Of a DNA stretch of 64,000 nucleotides, positions 50,573 to 59,466 are shown piece by piece. Origin of the DNA: Flavonifractor porci (GTDB lineage Bacteria; Bacillota; Clostridia; Oscillospirales; Oscillospiraceae); contig NZ_JBBHLB010000018.1 of the NCBI RefSeq assembly GCF_037572415.1, forward strand, positions 9,416 through 73,415, read 5' to 3'. The stretch's first letter is position 1. Each line of letters opens with the position of its first letter. The notes below the pieces were generated by a model. It was not told the DNA's origin and did no database searches. It was given only the letters and a program-made list of their open reading frames with translations. Both the position numbers and the translations under genes were made by a program.

Positions 50573-53500
50573 ATGGAGGAAAAAGTGATTCAGACGCTGA
50601 GCAAGCAGAAGGACTCAGGAACAATTGTAGAGCTGGTGGAAAATGAAGCAGGGTTTCGCTTTGTGGTGAAGCGAGCCCAGAATCTGGAAGCCCCTATCTA
50701 CCGAGCTATTTTTCAGAAGGAAACACAGGCCCTGACGCGACTGAAGGCCTGCGAGAACATTGTCCGTATCTTCCGCTCGGATATCCAGGCCACTCCGGAT
50801 GGCCGGAGTGAAGGCATCATTTCCATGGAGTATGTTCAGGGGCGCCCCCTGTCCCAGATGCTAGACGTAATCCCAAATGCCTCCATCCGGTACAACCTGA
50901 TAAAGCAGCTGACCAACGCCATCCAACACGCCCATCGAAACTCCGTGATTCACCGGGATATCAATCCTTCCAACATCCTCATTACTGACTCGTTTGAGCT
51001 GAAGCTGATTGATTTCGGAATCGCAAAAATCCGCGGGATGTTCCAGGACGGAACCACATATCAGTTTGCTACCCAGAATTATTCCGCGCCGGAAGTAACT
51101 GTTCACAGTGAAAATGCAACAGAGCGCAGCGATATCTATTCGCTGGGTGCTGTCATTTATTTTCTTTTCACAGGTGAAGTCCCAGCGACGGCTGCTGAAA
51201 TGCCCACGGCCATCCAATCCGCTGGCGGCATCGATGTAAAGTTAAAGGAAGTCCTTTTGAAGATGTGCGCCCCTGCCCCGGCAGACCGATATGAAAACAT
51301 TGATGACTGCGAACTGGCCTTGGCTCCGCTCTACCAGCGGTATTGCGGTAGCGACGAGCGGTACTTCTTCGCCGTCCCCACCAATGCGCTCGACGATCTG
51401 AAAAGACGTAACCTGGTACGACGGGATATGCCCTATTTAGAGTTGCTGGACAGCTTTCTTCCCGCCCAGTTTGCTGGCGGCTTGATTCGTCTTCGTGCCG
51501 AGGGTCAGACCTCCATCTATTGCTTTGACGGCATCAGCATCTCCATGGAATGCGTTTTGTCGGACGATTTTTTCCAGGTGGTCTCATTCCGCCGGCTGGA
51601 TGCCTTCAAGCGTGAGCAACATAAGCGCTTTTCCATGGAGGTTCCTGGGCATTTCCAATTCCTGTTTTCACACAGAATCGCAAACACCCCTCTTCCCAAC
51701 AATTGCAGCCAGATCCTAAGCAACCGGATTGCTGATTTCCAAGCGGATATCCACTCGCAGAAAAACATCGACCGGGAATACGATACACAGTACGGTATCT
51801 GGCGGGAATTCATCCAAGCCATGATTGCAGACGCGTCTAAGAATACTGTCCGGTTGTGCTACACAAGTGTCCGCTACGAAGACGGGATGTTCCTGTTCCG
51901 GCTGGATCCGGACAGCGTGCCGGATGAGACATTCAGCCAGGATACCCTGTTTATTTTTGAACAGCGTGGGCGTTTAAAAAAGAAGCCAATTCTAGCAGAG
52001 GTCGGCACCTTCTGGGAATACAGGGAGGACGGTGCCGTGATGGCCATCAAGGCCGCACCCAGGAAGCCCCGGCTGCCGAACAATGGTTCTATCTGTTTGG
52101 ATTACCGCAAAGAGATCCAGCAGTACCGCCGCCAGGAGGCGGCACTGGAGGAATTCCGCCGATCCGAGACCGTCAACGGCGGCAATCTGAAGAGCATTTT
52201 TGTGGGTGCCGAGCAGCCCGGGTATTTCCAGCTCAAGGCTATGCCCTGCTTCTATAATGAACAGCTGGATTTTACCCAGAAGCGCGCGGTCCGGAAAGCG
52301 CTGGAAGCGGAGGATATTGCTTTGATCCAGGGGCCTCCAGGCACCGGCAAAACCAATGTCCTGGTGGAAGTAATCCGGCAGATTCTGGGGGAAAACCAAC
52401 GGAATCCTGCACTGGATCAGAAAATTTTGATTGTGTCCCAATCTCATGCCGCCGTGGATAAACTACTGGAAGACCTTGCAGCCTATCTGGAACATACGAC
52501 CATCCGCATTGGTCGCGAGGAAAATATTGACCCCAAGATCAATGAACGTTTCGGATTGGACCACTGCCAGGCCCTATGGGTGAAGGAAAGCGTTGAAAAC
52601 TGTAAAGCGTGGTTGGCCCAGCGTTTATTGGAACAGCACATCCCCATGGAGCCATTCTGTAAATACGCACAAGTGTTGGAAGAGCTGAAACTTGCAAATC
52701 TGGAAGAAACAGAGCGCGCACGTCTGGAACGGGTTGCCGCAGACTTTGAAAACACTTACGGGAAAAGCCGCACCAATCCTTACGTACAGAGCTGCCTGAT
52801 TTCCGAACAATGGATCCGACGCATCAGTGAGAGCAATGAGCTGGGAGAGTTTTATATCAAAAACGCTTCCATCATCGTAGGTACCTGCATTGGCGTCATT
52901 TCAGATCCCCGCGTCCGTGACACGACCTTCGACTATGTGATTGTAGACGAAGCAGCAAAGGCAACTCTGCCGGAAATCATGGTTCCCTTGGTTCGGGCAC
53001 GAAAGGCAATTTTAGTGGGTGACCACAAGCAGCTGCCACCGGTCTTTGACCGGAATGCCCTCAAAGCCAGCTTCCAGTCTTCCCAGATCGATGAGCTTCA
53101 AAACACCGGGTTCGGGAAACTGTTTGACATCCTGCCCGACAGCTGTAAAGAGACGCTTTCCACCCAGTACCGGATGCATCCAGCGATCGGCGATCTCATC
53201 AGCTTTCTTTTTTACGATAGCAAAGTGCAAAATGGCGTTATGGCATCAGAGCGAACTACCAACCTTCCCATGCTTAATAACCGCGCCATCACCTGGCTAA
53301 CCACCTCCAATGCCGGTTCCGCCCGCTTTGAACAATCCGTCGGGCACCAACGCGGATACATCAACCATCTGGAAGTCACTGTGATCCAAAGCTGCTTGCA
53401 AAGGTTGAACCAAGAAATCTCCACCCAAGGGGAGAAGTATTCCATCGGCATCATCACGCCCTACCGGGCGCAGCTGGACCTAATCCGGAACCGCCTCAAG

Positions 53501-53812
53501 CAAATCCCACTGAGCCACATTGAAGTCGATATCAACACCGTAGATGCATTCCAGGGCAGTCAGCGTGACATCATCATCTACTCCACCGTCCGAAGCAGTA
53601 ATCAGCGGCGTATCGGATTCTTGAAAGAGGAAGCACGGCTAAATGTTGCCTTCTCCCGCGCTAAACGGGCCTTGATTATTGTCGGTGACGGAAAGTTTCT
53701 CCGCAATCCCCGTATCCCCGGCAACCGCTTTCCCTATGTGATCAGCTATATGCAGGAGCACCCCGAATTTTGTCAGGAAATCGATATAAAGGAGTTTACA
53801 AATGCTGTCTGA
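50573..53812 (+). CDS. Ser/Thr protein kinase - SF1 (UPF1-like) helicase fusion, MkoA-like
   Basis: A 1079-residue fusion. Residues ~10-255 are a protein kinase: Lys33 (VVK), HRDINPSN with Asp129 and Asn134, DFG at 147, APE at 172. A ~300-residue linker follows. Residues ~565-1050 are an SF1B helicase: GPPGTGKT 587-594, DEAA 792-795, VGDHKQLPPV, QYRMHP 865, TVDAFQGSQRD 989, RLNVAFSRAKRAL 1022. All catalytic motifs look intact. Kinase plus COG1112-type helicase with a partner gene is the layout of MkoA in type I Mokosh anti-phage systems. The start at 50573 has AAAGGAA upstream. Overlaps the partner by 11 nt. Confidence 0.9.
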   Translation: MEEKVIQTLSKQKDSGTIVELVENEAGFRFVVKRAQNLEAPIYRAIFQKETQALTRLKACENIVRIFRSDIQATPDGRSEGIISMEYVQGRPLSQMLDVIPNASIRYNLIKQLTNAIQHAHRNSVIHRDINPSNILITDSFELKLIDFGIAKIRGMFQDGTTYQFATQNYSAPEVTVHSENATERSDIYSLGAVIYFLFTGEVPATAAEMPTAIQSAGGIDVKLKEVLLKMCAPAPADRYENIDDCELALAPLYQRYCGSDERYFFAVPTNALDDLKRRNLVRRDMPYLELLDSFLPAQFAGGLIRLRAEGQTSIYCFDGISISMECVLSDDFFQVVSFRRLDAFKREQHKRFSMEVPGHFQFLFSHRIANTPLPNNCSQILSNRIADFQADIHSQKNIDREYDTQYGIWREFIQAMIADASKNTVRLCYTSVRYEDGMFLFRLDPDSVPDETFSQDTLFIFEQRGRLKKKPILAEVGTFWEYREDGAVMAIKAAPRKPRLPNNGSICLDYRKEIQQYRRQEAALEEFRRSETVNGGNLKSIFVGAEQPGYFQLKAMPCFYNEQLDFTQKRAVRKALEAEDIALIQGPPGTGKTNVLVEVIRQILGENQRNPALDQKILIVSQSHAAVDKLLEDLAAYLEHTTIRIGREENIDPKINERFGLDHCQALWVKESVENCKAWLAQRLLEQHIPMEPFCKYAQVLEELKLANLEETERARLERVAADFENTYGKSRTNPYVQSCLISEQWIRRISESNELGEFYIKNASIIVGTCIGVISDPRVRDTTFDYVIVDEAAKATLPEIMVPLVRARKAILVGDHKQLPPVFDRNALKASFQSSQIDELQNTGFGKLFDILPDSCKETLSTQYRMHPAIGDLISFLFYDSKVQNGVMASERTTNLPMLNNRAITWLTTSNAGSARFEQSVGHQRGYINHLEVTVIQSCLQRLNQEISTQGEKYSIGIITPYRAQLDLIRNRLKQIPLSHIEVDINTVDAFQGSQRDIIIYSTVRSSNQRRIGFLKEEARLNVAFSRAKRALIIVGDGKFLRNPRIPGNRFPYVISYMQEHPEFCQEIDIKEFTNAV

Positions 53813-55130
53813 ATGGCAAAAAAATGTTGATAAATACATTCCTCCGCAGCTTTCCGGCTATGATTTCATCTGTCGGGTTCCAGTCTATATTCCTGTCCAG
53901 GAAATCGGCTTGACTGTCTGGGAACGGCGTGTCCAGGGGCTCTCCTTTGTTCAGGAATGTGTCCTCACTGCCATCCGCATCGGTGCCAAATCCCTTCCCG
54001 AGCTTGCCGGTCAGTTCGGCCTGCCAGAAAGCATTATGCTACAAATCGTATCGCAGCTGGACAGTGAGCAGCTCGCCGCGGTCTCCTGTGGCGACATTGT
54101 CCTGACCGATTTGGGGAAAAAGGTGCTGGAGAGCCAGAAGAAGGTCAAGACCCTGCGCAGCCAGCTCAGCCGCATATCGGTAAACCAGATCACCGGTGAG
54201 GTCTCGGATACGCCTGTCTTGGGTACCTACCGGGAGCCGCCGCGCGGGCAGGCATACCTTCTGGAGAAGTATCCACTCAATCTGGAATTTCTGCGCAGTC
54301 AGTTCGATACGCTAGCGGTAATTTACCGAGAGAACCGTCTGGCCAATGTGGTATTCCAGAGTACTGCTGAGAGCGCTGAGCTGTATCGTATTCTTGATAT
54401 CTCCTACCACACACTGTCCTATCAGCGCGAGTTCTGCTTCGTATATCTAAATCAGGCGGATCACTCCCTGGCCTTTCACTTCCAGTCTGGAATCCAAGCC
54501 TATGCAGATGTGCTGGCGGAACAGCTTAACTGCCGACACTTGGGTGCCTGGAACCTCTTCTCTCCGCCAAACCGTCCTTGCGCCGCTTCCCCGGAGAAGG
54601 AACAACTGCCCCACGACTTGATTGCGGCGTTCAAACTCCGTGGAGTGCAGAGTGACTGGGCAGATTTACTGGAAGCGGCCTATTACGCCGACCGCCCGCT
54701 GCTGGACGGAGAACTTCAGGATATTCTGTACCATTGCGCCGCTTTTAAGGCACCACGCATCTTTATTCAGGCACCGTTTTTGGCAGAATTGCTCAACGAT
54801 GACATCCTCCGCGCGATTTTCTCTGCGCATACAAAGGAGGTTATCGTCCGCTATAACCGGAATGATTATCAGGCCGATTTCATATTGGGCAGGATAGGAA
54901 AACTGCGAAAAGACTGTGTACTGACCACAGTCCCTTCTGAGGACATCTCTTCCGTGAAGTTCTGCTTCGGTACCGCCTGTTTTATCCAGGGCCAATACGC
55001 GGCCAAGGAGACCGTTTACAAGCGACGCCTTTACAAGCTGTGCGCTGAAATAACATTTAATTCTGCTCAGATTGACTCGCTCTGGAATGATCTTTTAGAA
55101 ATTGGGTCAGAAGCTCCAAGCAAATCGTAA
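53802..55130 (+). CDS. winged-helix protein with degenerate PLD-like C terminus, MkoB-like
   Basis: A 442-residue protein. About residues 48-110 look like a winged helix (VLTAIRIGAKSLPELAGQFGLPESIMLQIVSQL). The C-terminal 140 residues have a phospholipase D-like layout: APRIFIQAPFLAELL as the first strand, then VIVRYN, and SVKFCFGTACFIQGQY where an HxKxxxxD...GSxN motif is expected. Here the histidine is Ser384 and the aspartate is Thr391, so nuclease activity is doubtful. In type I Mokosh the second gene encodes a PLD protein; this looks like a divergent version. Start overlaps the helicase gene end. Confidence 0.65.
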   Translation: MLSEWQKNVDKYIPPQLSGYDFICRVPVYIPVQEIGLTVWERRVQGLSFVQECVLTAIRIGAKSLPELAGQFGLPESIMLQIVSQLDSEQLAAVSCGDIVLTDLGKKVLESQKKVKTLRSQLSRISVNQITGEVSDTPVLGTYREPPRGQAYLLEKYPLNLEFLRSQFDTLAVIYRENRLANVVFQSTAESAELYRILDISYHTLSYQREFCFVYLNQADHSLAFHFQSGIQAYADVLAEQLNCRHLGAWNLFSPPNRPCAASPEKEQLPHDLIAAFKLRGVQSDWADLLEAAYYADRPLLDGELQDILYHCAAFKAPRIFIQAPFLAELLNDDILRAIFSAHTKEVIVRYNRNDYQADFILGRIGKLRKDCVLTTVPSEDISSVKFCFGTACFIQGQYAAKETVYKRRLYKLCAEITFNSAQIDSLWNDLLEIGSEAPSKS

Positions 55131-55212
55131 TCTAAACAGGATGAAAGGAAGTCTGTGCGTTGGGCGCGGATTTCTTTACCGACATAACTGACAAAGCCAA
55201 CTGCAAATAGTT

Positions 55213-55258
55213 ACGAAGGAATGGCAGTGCGTCAGTACAGCCATTCCTTCGTGCTTTT
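55213..55258. terminator. bidirectional terminator between defence and recombinase genes
   Basis: ACGAAGGAATGGC (55213-55225) pairs with GCCATTCCTTCGT (55240-55252) and is followed by GCTTTTATT. It separates the converging operons. Confidence 0.75.
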
Positions 55259-55261
55259 ATT

Positions 55262-56899
55262 CTAGCGCACGGTCTGTTCAATCTCCAAATCGCTGTATCG
55301 GAACTTGACCCGGATTGTTTCCGCATCGACTACAGTGACCCGTTCAATCATCTTGCGAACGATCTCGTCATCATATTGAGGGAAGCCATTGAGATGTTCC
55401 TCCAGATAAGCTGTGTACTCTGCCATACGTGAGTCCTCGTTGATTCGGTTTGCTGCCTCCTTCTTCGCCGCATCGATCCGTGTCTGCAGGTGCTGCTTTT
55501 CTTCCAGCAGAGCTTTGAGTTGATCCGTTATAGTCAGGTCATCCATATTGGCCAGAGCCTGATCCAACATTGTATTCTGCCGTGCGGTCAGTGCTTCCAG
55601 TTCGCGCTCCAATTCTGACAGGTTGTTACCGCCCCCTTCCGGGGTACATACCATTCGGAGCGTCTCTGCAAGTTCATCCTGTAGGCCATCGCTTGCTTCG
55701 ACTACCCGGTTAAGTACCATGAGAATTGCGGTATGCAGCTTGTCCTCCGCCATGGAAGGCGAGTTATGGCAGTATTTTTTCCCAAATTCCAACCGGGAGA
55801 CGCACCGCCAGACGATCCGTTTGACGCCGTTTCTGGCCCAGGTACACCGATTATATGGGGAACCACACTCCCCACAGACCAGTCGCTCACTGAGCGCATA
55901 CTTGGCGGAATACTTGCCCTGTTCTGTTTTTCCGCTTTTCTGCAGAATCTTTCGCTTGCTGGTCCGCCGTGCCATCTCCTCCTGTACCCGCTGGTAGACG
56001 TCCCTTGGAATGATGGCAGGGTGGTTGTCTTTGATATAGTACTGCGGCAACTCGCCGGTATTCTTCTTGACCTTCTTGCTGATGCAGTCTGTGGTGAAGG
56101 TCTTTTGCAGCAGGGCGTCCCCTACATACTTTTCGTTGGTGAGGATGTTATGCACGATCTGATGGGACCATGCCTTGACACCCTTTGCGGTGGCGATCCC
56201 ATTCTGGGTAAGTTCTCTCTGGATCTGGCCCTCACTGCAGCCCTCCAGGTACCGGCGGTAGATTCGCCGCACCACCTCGGCCTCCTCCGGTACGATCTCC
56301 GGCTTGCCGTCCGCTCCCCGCTGGTATCCCAACATGGACTTGTAGTGGAAGTTGACTTTTCCTTCTTTCATTGCCATCCGGATGCCCAGCTGGATATTGA
56401 CGCTGAGTGATTCACTCTCGGCTTGGGCAAATCCGCTGAACAGGGTGATGAGGAACTCGCTGGATTCTGTAAGGGTGTTGATGTTCTCTATTTCGAAGAT
56501 GACCCCGATTCCTCTCGCTTTCAGCATCCGTACCGTCTCCAGGCAGTCCACTGTATTTCGTGCGAAGCGGGAGAGGGATTTTGTCAGGATGAGGTCGATC
56601 CCGCCCCGCTTGCAGGCGGTGATCATCCGGTTGAACTCTTTGCGCTTTTTCATGCTGGTCCCGGTGATCCCCTCGTCCGCAAAGATCCCGGCCAGTTCCC
56701 AATCTGGGGACTCCTCAATTTTCTGGGTGTAGTAGGCTTTCTGGGCGGTGTAGCTGTTGATCTGCTCCTCACTGTCGGTGCTGACCCGGCAGTAAGCCGC
56801 CACCCGCTGCCTGCCGTGGAGCCTCGTCTTGTTGCTTACTACATTGGACCGTGATGCCGGAATACGGTGGACGGTGCGTTCCAGTGATAATTGTTCCAT
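55262..56899 (-). CDS. large serine recombinase 1
   Basis: A 545-residue site-specific recombinase. N-terminal resolvase domain with RVAAYCRVSTDSEEQ (nucleophile Ser40), GTSMKKRKEFNRMI and KSLSRFARNT; then the recombinase domain (SMLGYQRGADGKPEIV, HQIVHNILTNEKYVGDALLQKTF), a zinc ribbon (CGECG...C...C) and a C-terminal coiled coil. Such enzymes insert and excise mobile elements. It looks complete and active. The start at 56899 has GGAACAG/AAAGGAC-like ribosome site. It is the last gene of the module, 23 nt after the small recombinase gene. Confidence 0.93.
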   Translation of the reverse strand: MEQLSLERTVHRIPASRSNVVSNKTRLHGRQRVAAYCRVSTDSEEQINSYTAQKAYYTQKIEESPDWELAGIFADEGITGTSMKKRKEFNRMITACKRGGIDLILTKSLSRFARNTVDCLETVRMLKARGIGVIFEIENINTLTESSEFLITLFSGFAQAESESLSVNIQLGIRMAMKEGKVNFHYKSMLGYQRGADGKPEIVPEEAEVVRRIYRRYLEGCSEGQIQRELTQNGIATAKGVKAWSHQIVHNILTNEKYVGDALLQKTFTTDCISKKVKKNTGELPQYYIKDNHPAIIPRDVYQRVQEEMARRTSKRKILQKSGKTEQGKYSAKYALSERLVCGECGSPYNRCTWARNGVKRIVWRCVSRLEFGKKYCHNSPSMAEDKLHTAILMVLNRVVEASDGLQDELAETLRMVCTPEGGGNNLSELERELEALTARQNTMLDQALANMDDLTITDQLKALLEEKQHLQTRIDAAKKEAANRINEDSRMAEYTAYLEEHLNGFPQYDDEIVRKMIERVTVVDAETIRVKFRYSDLEIEQTVR

Positions 56900-56922
56900 T
56901 TTGCTGTCCTTTCTGTTCCTAA

Positions 56923-57699
56923 TCAGAAGTGTACGGTGATTACGTTATCTGTTCCGATTATGATATGGGAGACCGTTCGTTCGAAGCGTTCCCAGTCGAT
57001 TTGGTCGGGCTGCGTTTGGCTTACAGCCATATCCACACCATCATCACAGCAGGCATACCGGGCAGCTGCCCCTTGCAGGATGTGGGAGAGAGCCTCCTTA
57101 CCGTCTCCTGGCTGTTCCAACGCCCGGTTAATGGCGTTGGCTAGACGAACGGCCTCCGCAGAGGGCGCGTATGGCTTACATACGGACTTTTCATGTGTCG
57201 CAAGCTGCCGTGCCGTCTGCGCAAGCAATTCCTCCTTCCTGACAACAAATGCGTTTCTGCAGGCAGAACATTTCAGATGGACGTTTCCGGTATGCCCGAT
57301 TGGCCCTCCGGTTCGGAGCAGGCGCGTCTGACAGCATCCGCTTCGCAGCTTTTGCCATAAGCCATCCGATTCCGTCCGGCGTGGAAACTTCCCACTTGTC
57401 TTTTCTGAGATCTTTTCCTGCACTTGCTGGAAGGTATCTTGGTCAATGATGGATGGGTATCCATTTTCCCCGGCATAACGAGGATTTTCCAGCATTCGCT
57501 TGATTTTGTGCTTGTTCCACAGTGGCGATTCCTGAGAGAAAGGGATGTTGTCCGCATTCATTCGGTCTGCCAGTGCCTGATAGGATAACCCGGCCAGATA
57601 GGTGGTAAATACATTTTGAACAGTGAGGCGTTCCTCCTCCTGGATGACCAGATCGCCGTGTACGATCTGGTAGCCATACAATATTTTCCGATTTGTCAT
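56923..57699 (-). CDS. recombinase-domain protein lacking the catalytic domain
   Basis: A 258-residue protein that starts directly in a recombinase domain (ILYGYQIVHGDLVIQEEERLTVQNVFTTYLAG, WNKHKIKRMLENPRYAGENGYP), followed by a zinc-ribbon-like region (GNVHLKCSACRNAF) and a helical C terminus. No resolvase Ser domain precedes it; the upstream gene ends 3 nt before its ATG, so it is not simply a fragment. It may be a DNA-binding accessory to the two flanking recombinases, or bind att sites without cleaving. Confidence 0.8.
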   Translation of the reverse strand: MTNRKILYGYQIVHGDLVIQEEERLTVQNVFTTYLAGLSYQALADRMNADNIPFSQESPLWNKHKIKRMLENPRYAGENGYPSIIDQDTFQQVQEKISEKTSGKFPRRTESDGLWQKLRSGCCQTRLLRTGGPIGHTGNVHLKCSACRNAFVVRKEELLAQTARQLATHEKSVCKPYAPSAEAVRLANAINRALEQPGDGKEALSHILQGAAARYACCDDGVDMAVSQTQPDQIDWERFERTVSHIIIGTDNVITVHF

Positions 57700-57702
57700 C
57701 GC

Positions 57703-59250
57703 CTACGCCTCCAGTGTTTCTTGGAATTCAAACCCGCCATATAGTTGAAAGCGGATGGTGCACTGAGTATCTACAACCATTCGTTCCACCAGCTTGGTAA
57801 ACAGGGCTTCGTCAAAGCTGGACAGAGTCTCCGGACCATTTCGGATGGTATCGATCGTTAGGCGAAGTGCATCCACCTGTTCATCAATATCCTCATTGCA
57901 AAGCAGCTTTCGCCTCTCCCGGCGCAGTTCTGTCAGCTTGGCGTTGAGTTCCGCCTGCTTTGTGGATAAGGCAGCCTTGTCCAGGAGACCTGCCGTGTGC
58001 AGCTTTGTGAGGTGGTAACTCTGCTCGGATGCCGTGGCGATGGCTGTGTTGACCGCCAGCATGGCCGGGTTGCCGCGATGCAGGGCATCTGACAAAGTCT
58101 CCATTTGCCTCAGCACAGGTGCCAGCACGATGCCGTCATGGGTGCGGAGCTTGCGATACATCCGGAGGAATGCCGTATGGATGCTGTCCTCGCTGATCCG
58201 TCCGTTGGGGCAGTCGGCGGCTTTTCTGTCATGCTTGCGACATACCCAGGAGACGTATCCAGCTTTCGAAATTCTCCGCATGTACAGCGTCCCACACTGC
58301 CCACAGATGATCTTCCGAGCAAGCGGGGTCTGATCATGTGGAATCGACTGTCGCTCTGCCCGCCGTTTCAGCAGTTCCTGAACTTTTTGAAAGTCCTCAT
58401 AGCTGATGATGGCAGGGTGGGTGTGTTCTACATAATATTGGTCCGCTTCGCCATGGTTGTCTTTCCTGCAATATGGAAATGTGTTGGTTGTGTAGGTTTT
58501 CTGACAGAGGGCATCCCCAATGTATTTCTCGTTTGTTAAGATCTTTCGAATGGTCTGCTGATGCCATTTTTGTCCACCATGAAGGGGGGCAGGCCCATTC
58601 TTACTTAACTCCCGGGCGATCCACTCGGAGCTATATCCTTTTAGATAGGCTGCAAAGATCCACTTTGCGATCTCTGCCTGGTCCTCTACGATTGCAAGAT
58701 TCTTACCATCAACGATTTGGTATCCAAATGGTGCGGAGCAGGTAATAAACTCCCCGCGCTCCATGCGGCGCTGATAGCTCATACGTTGGTTTTTGGAGAT
58801 GGAGATGGATTCCTCCTGGGCCAGAGAAGCGGAAACGCTCACCATCAGTTCTGAGGTGAGCGTTCCAGTGTCGATATTCTCTTTTTCAAATTTGACGGTC
58901 ACACCCAGCGCGGAAAGTTCCCGCAGGGTGGCGAGACAGTCGCGGGTATTTCGGGCAAATCGGGAGATGGACTTGACCACGATCTTATCGATCTTGCCCT
59001 TCCGGCAGTCTGCCATCAGGCGGTTGAAGTCCTCCCGCTTATCCATCCGCATGCCGGTCAGGCCCTCATCTGCGTAGATGTCCACCAAATCCCAGCCATC
59101 GTGGGCGTTGATCGCCTGCGTATAGGCCCGGATCTGGGCAGCGTAGGAATGGAGCTGGTCTGCCGAGTCAGAACTGACCCGGCAGTAGGCTGCTACCCGC
59201 AGGGTGTCTGGTCTCGCTGCCTTGGGTGGAATTACTTGTACTTCAGCCAT
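57703..59250 (-). CDS. large serine recombinase 2
   Basis: A 515-residue recombinase, clearly distinct from recombinase 1. RVAAYCRVSSDSADQ carries Ser26; GMRMDKREDFNRLMADCRKGKIDKIVVKSISRFARNT, SAPFGYQIVDGKNLAIV, KILTNEKYIGDALCQKTYTTN, the zinc ribbon CGQCGTLYMRR...CRKH and a helical end follow. The pair of large serine recombinases recalls CcrA/CcrB of SCC elements. The start has AATGGAGGCGAATGAG-like ribosome site; the gene follows the 48-aa ORF after 69 nt. Confidence 0.93.
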   Translation of the reverse strand: MAEVQVIPPKAARPDTLRVAAYCRVSSDSADQLHSYAAQIRAYTQAINAHDGWDLVDIYADEGLTGMRMDKREDFNRLMADCRKGKIDKIVVKSISRFARNTRDCLATLRELSALGVTVKFEKENIDTGTLTSELMVSVSASLAQEESISISKNQRMSYQRRMERGEFITCSAPFGYQIVDGKNLAIVEDQAEIAKWIFAAYLKGYSSEWIARELSKNGPAPLHGGQKWHQQTIRKILTNEKYIGDALCQKTYTTNTFPYCRKDNHGEADQYYVEHTHPAIISYEDFQKVQELLKRRAERQSIPHDQTPLARKIICGQCGTLYMRRISKAGYVSWVCRKHDRKAADCPNGRISEDSIHTAFLRMYRKLRTHDGIVLAPVLRQMETLSDALHRGNPAMLAVNTAIATASEQSYHLTKLHTAGLLDKAALSTKQAELNAKLTELRRERRKLLCNEDIDEQVDALRLTIDTIRNGPETLSSFDEALFTKLVERMVVDTQCTIRFQLYGGFEFQETLEA

Positions 59251-59319
59251 TTCTCATTCGCCTCCTTCCATCTTTTTTGGCAAGGAAACCATACCACACC
59301 CCTGCGGGAATAGCCAGCA

Positions 59320-59466
59320 CTATTCCCAAACAGTTCCGGGCCGGTATCGCTCCACGGACAGCCGTTTGGCCCTGGCCAGTTCTTCTTTGGTCAGCAGGCC
59401 GTCAGCCGCCATCCGTTCCCACAGGCCCACCGATAACAGGTAACGCAGTTCGTTTCGGATCTCCAT
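59320..59466 (-). CDS. 48-aa SHOCT-like small protein
   Basis: ATG at 59466 overlaps the stop of the helicase gene (TGATG) and has GAGGAGG 7 nt upstream. The product begins MEIRNELRYLLSVGLWERMA and ends in RYRPGTVWE; DGLLTKEELARAKR is a SHOCT-like short helical pair. Similar small proteins commonly accompany serine recombinases in clostridial elements, from memory. It is probably an oligomerisation or recombination-directionality aid, but that is inference. Confidence 0.7.
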   Translation of the reverse strand: MEIRNELRYLLSVGLWERMAADGLLTKEELARAKRLSVERYRPGTVWE

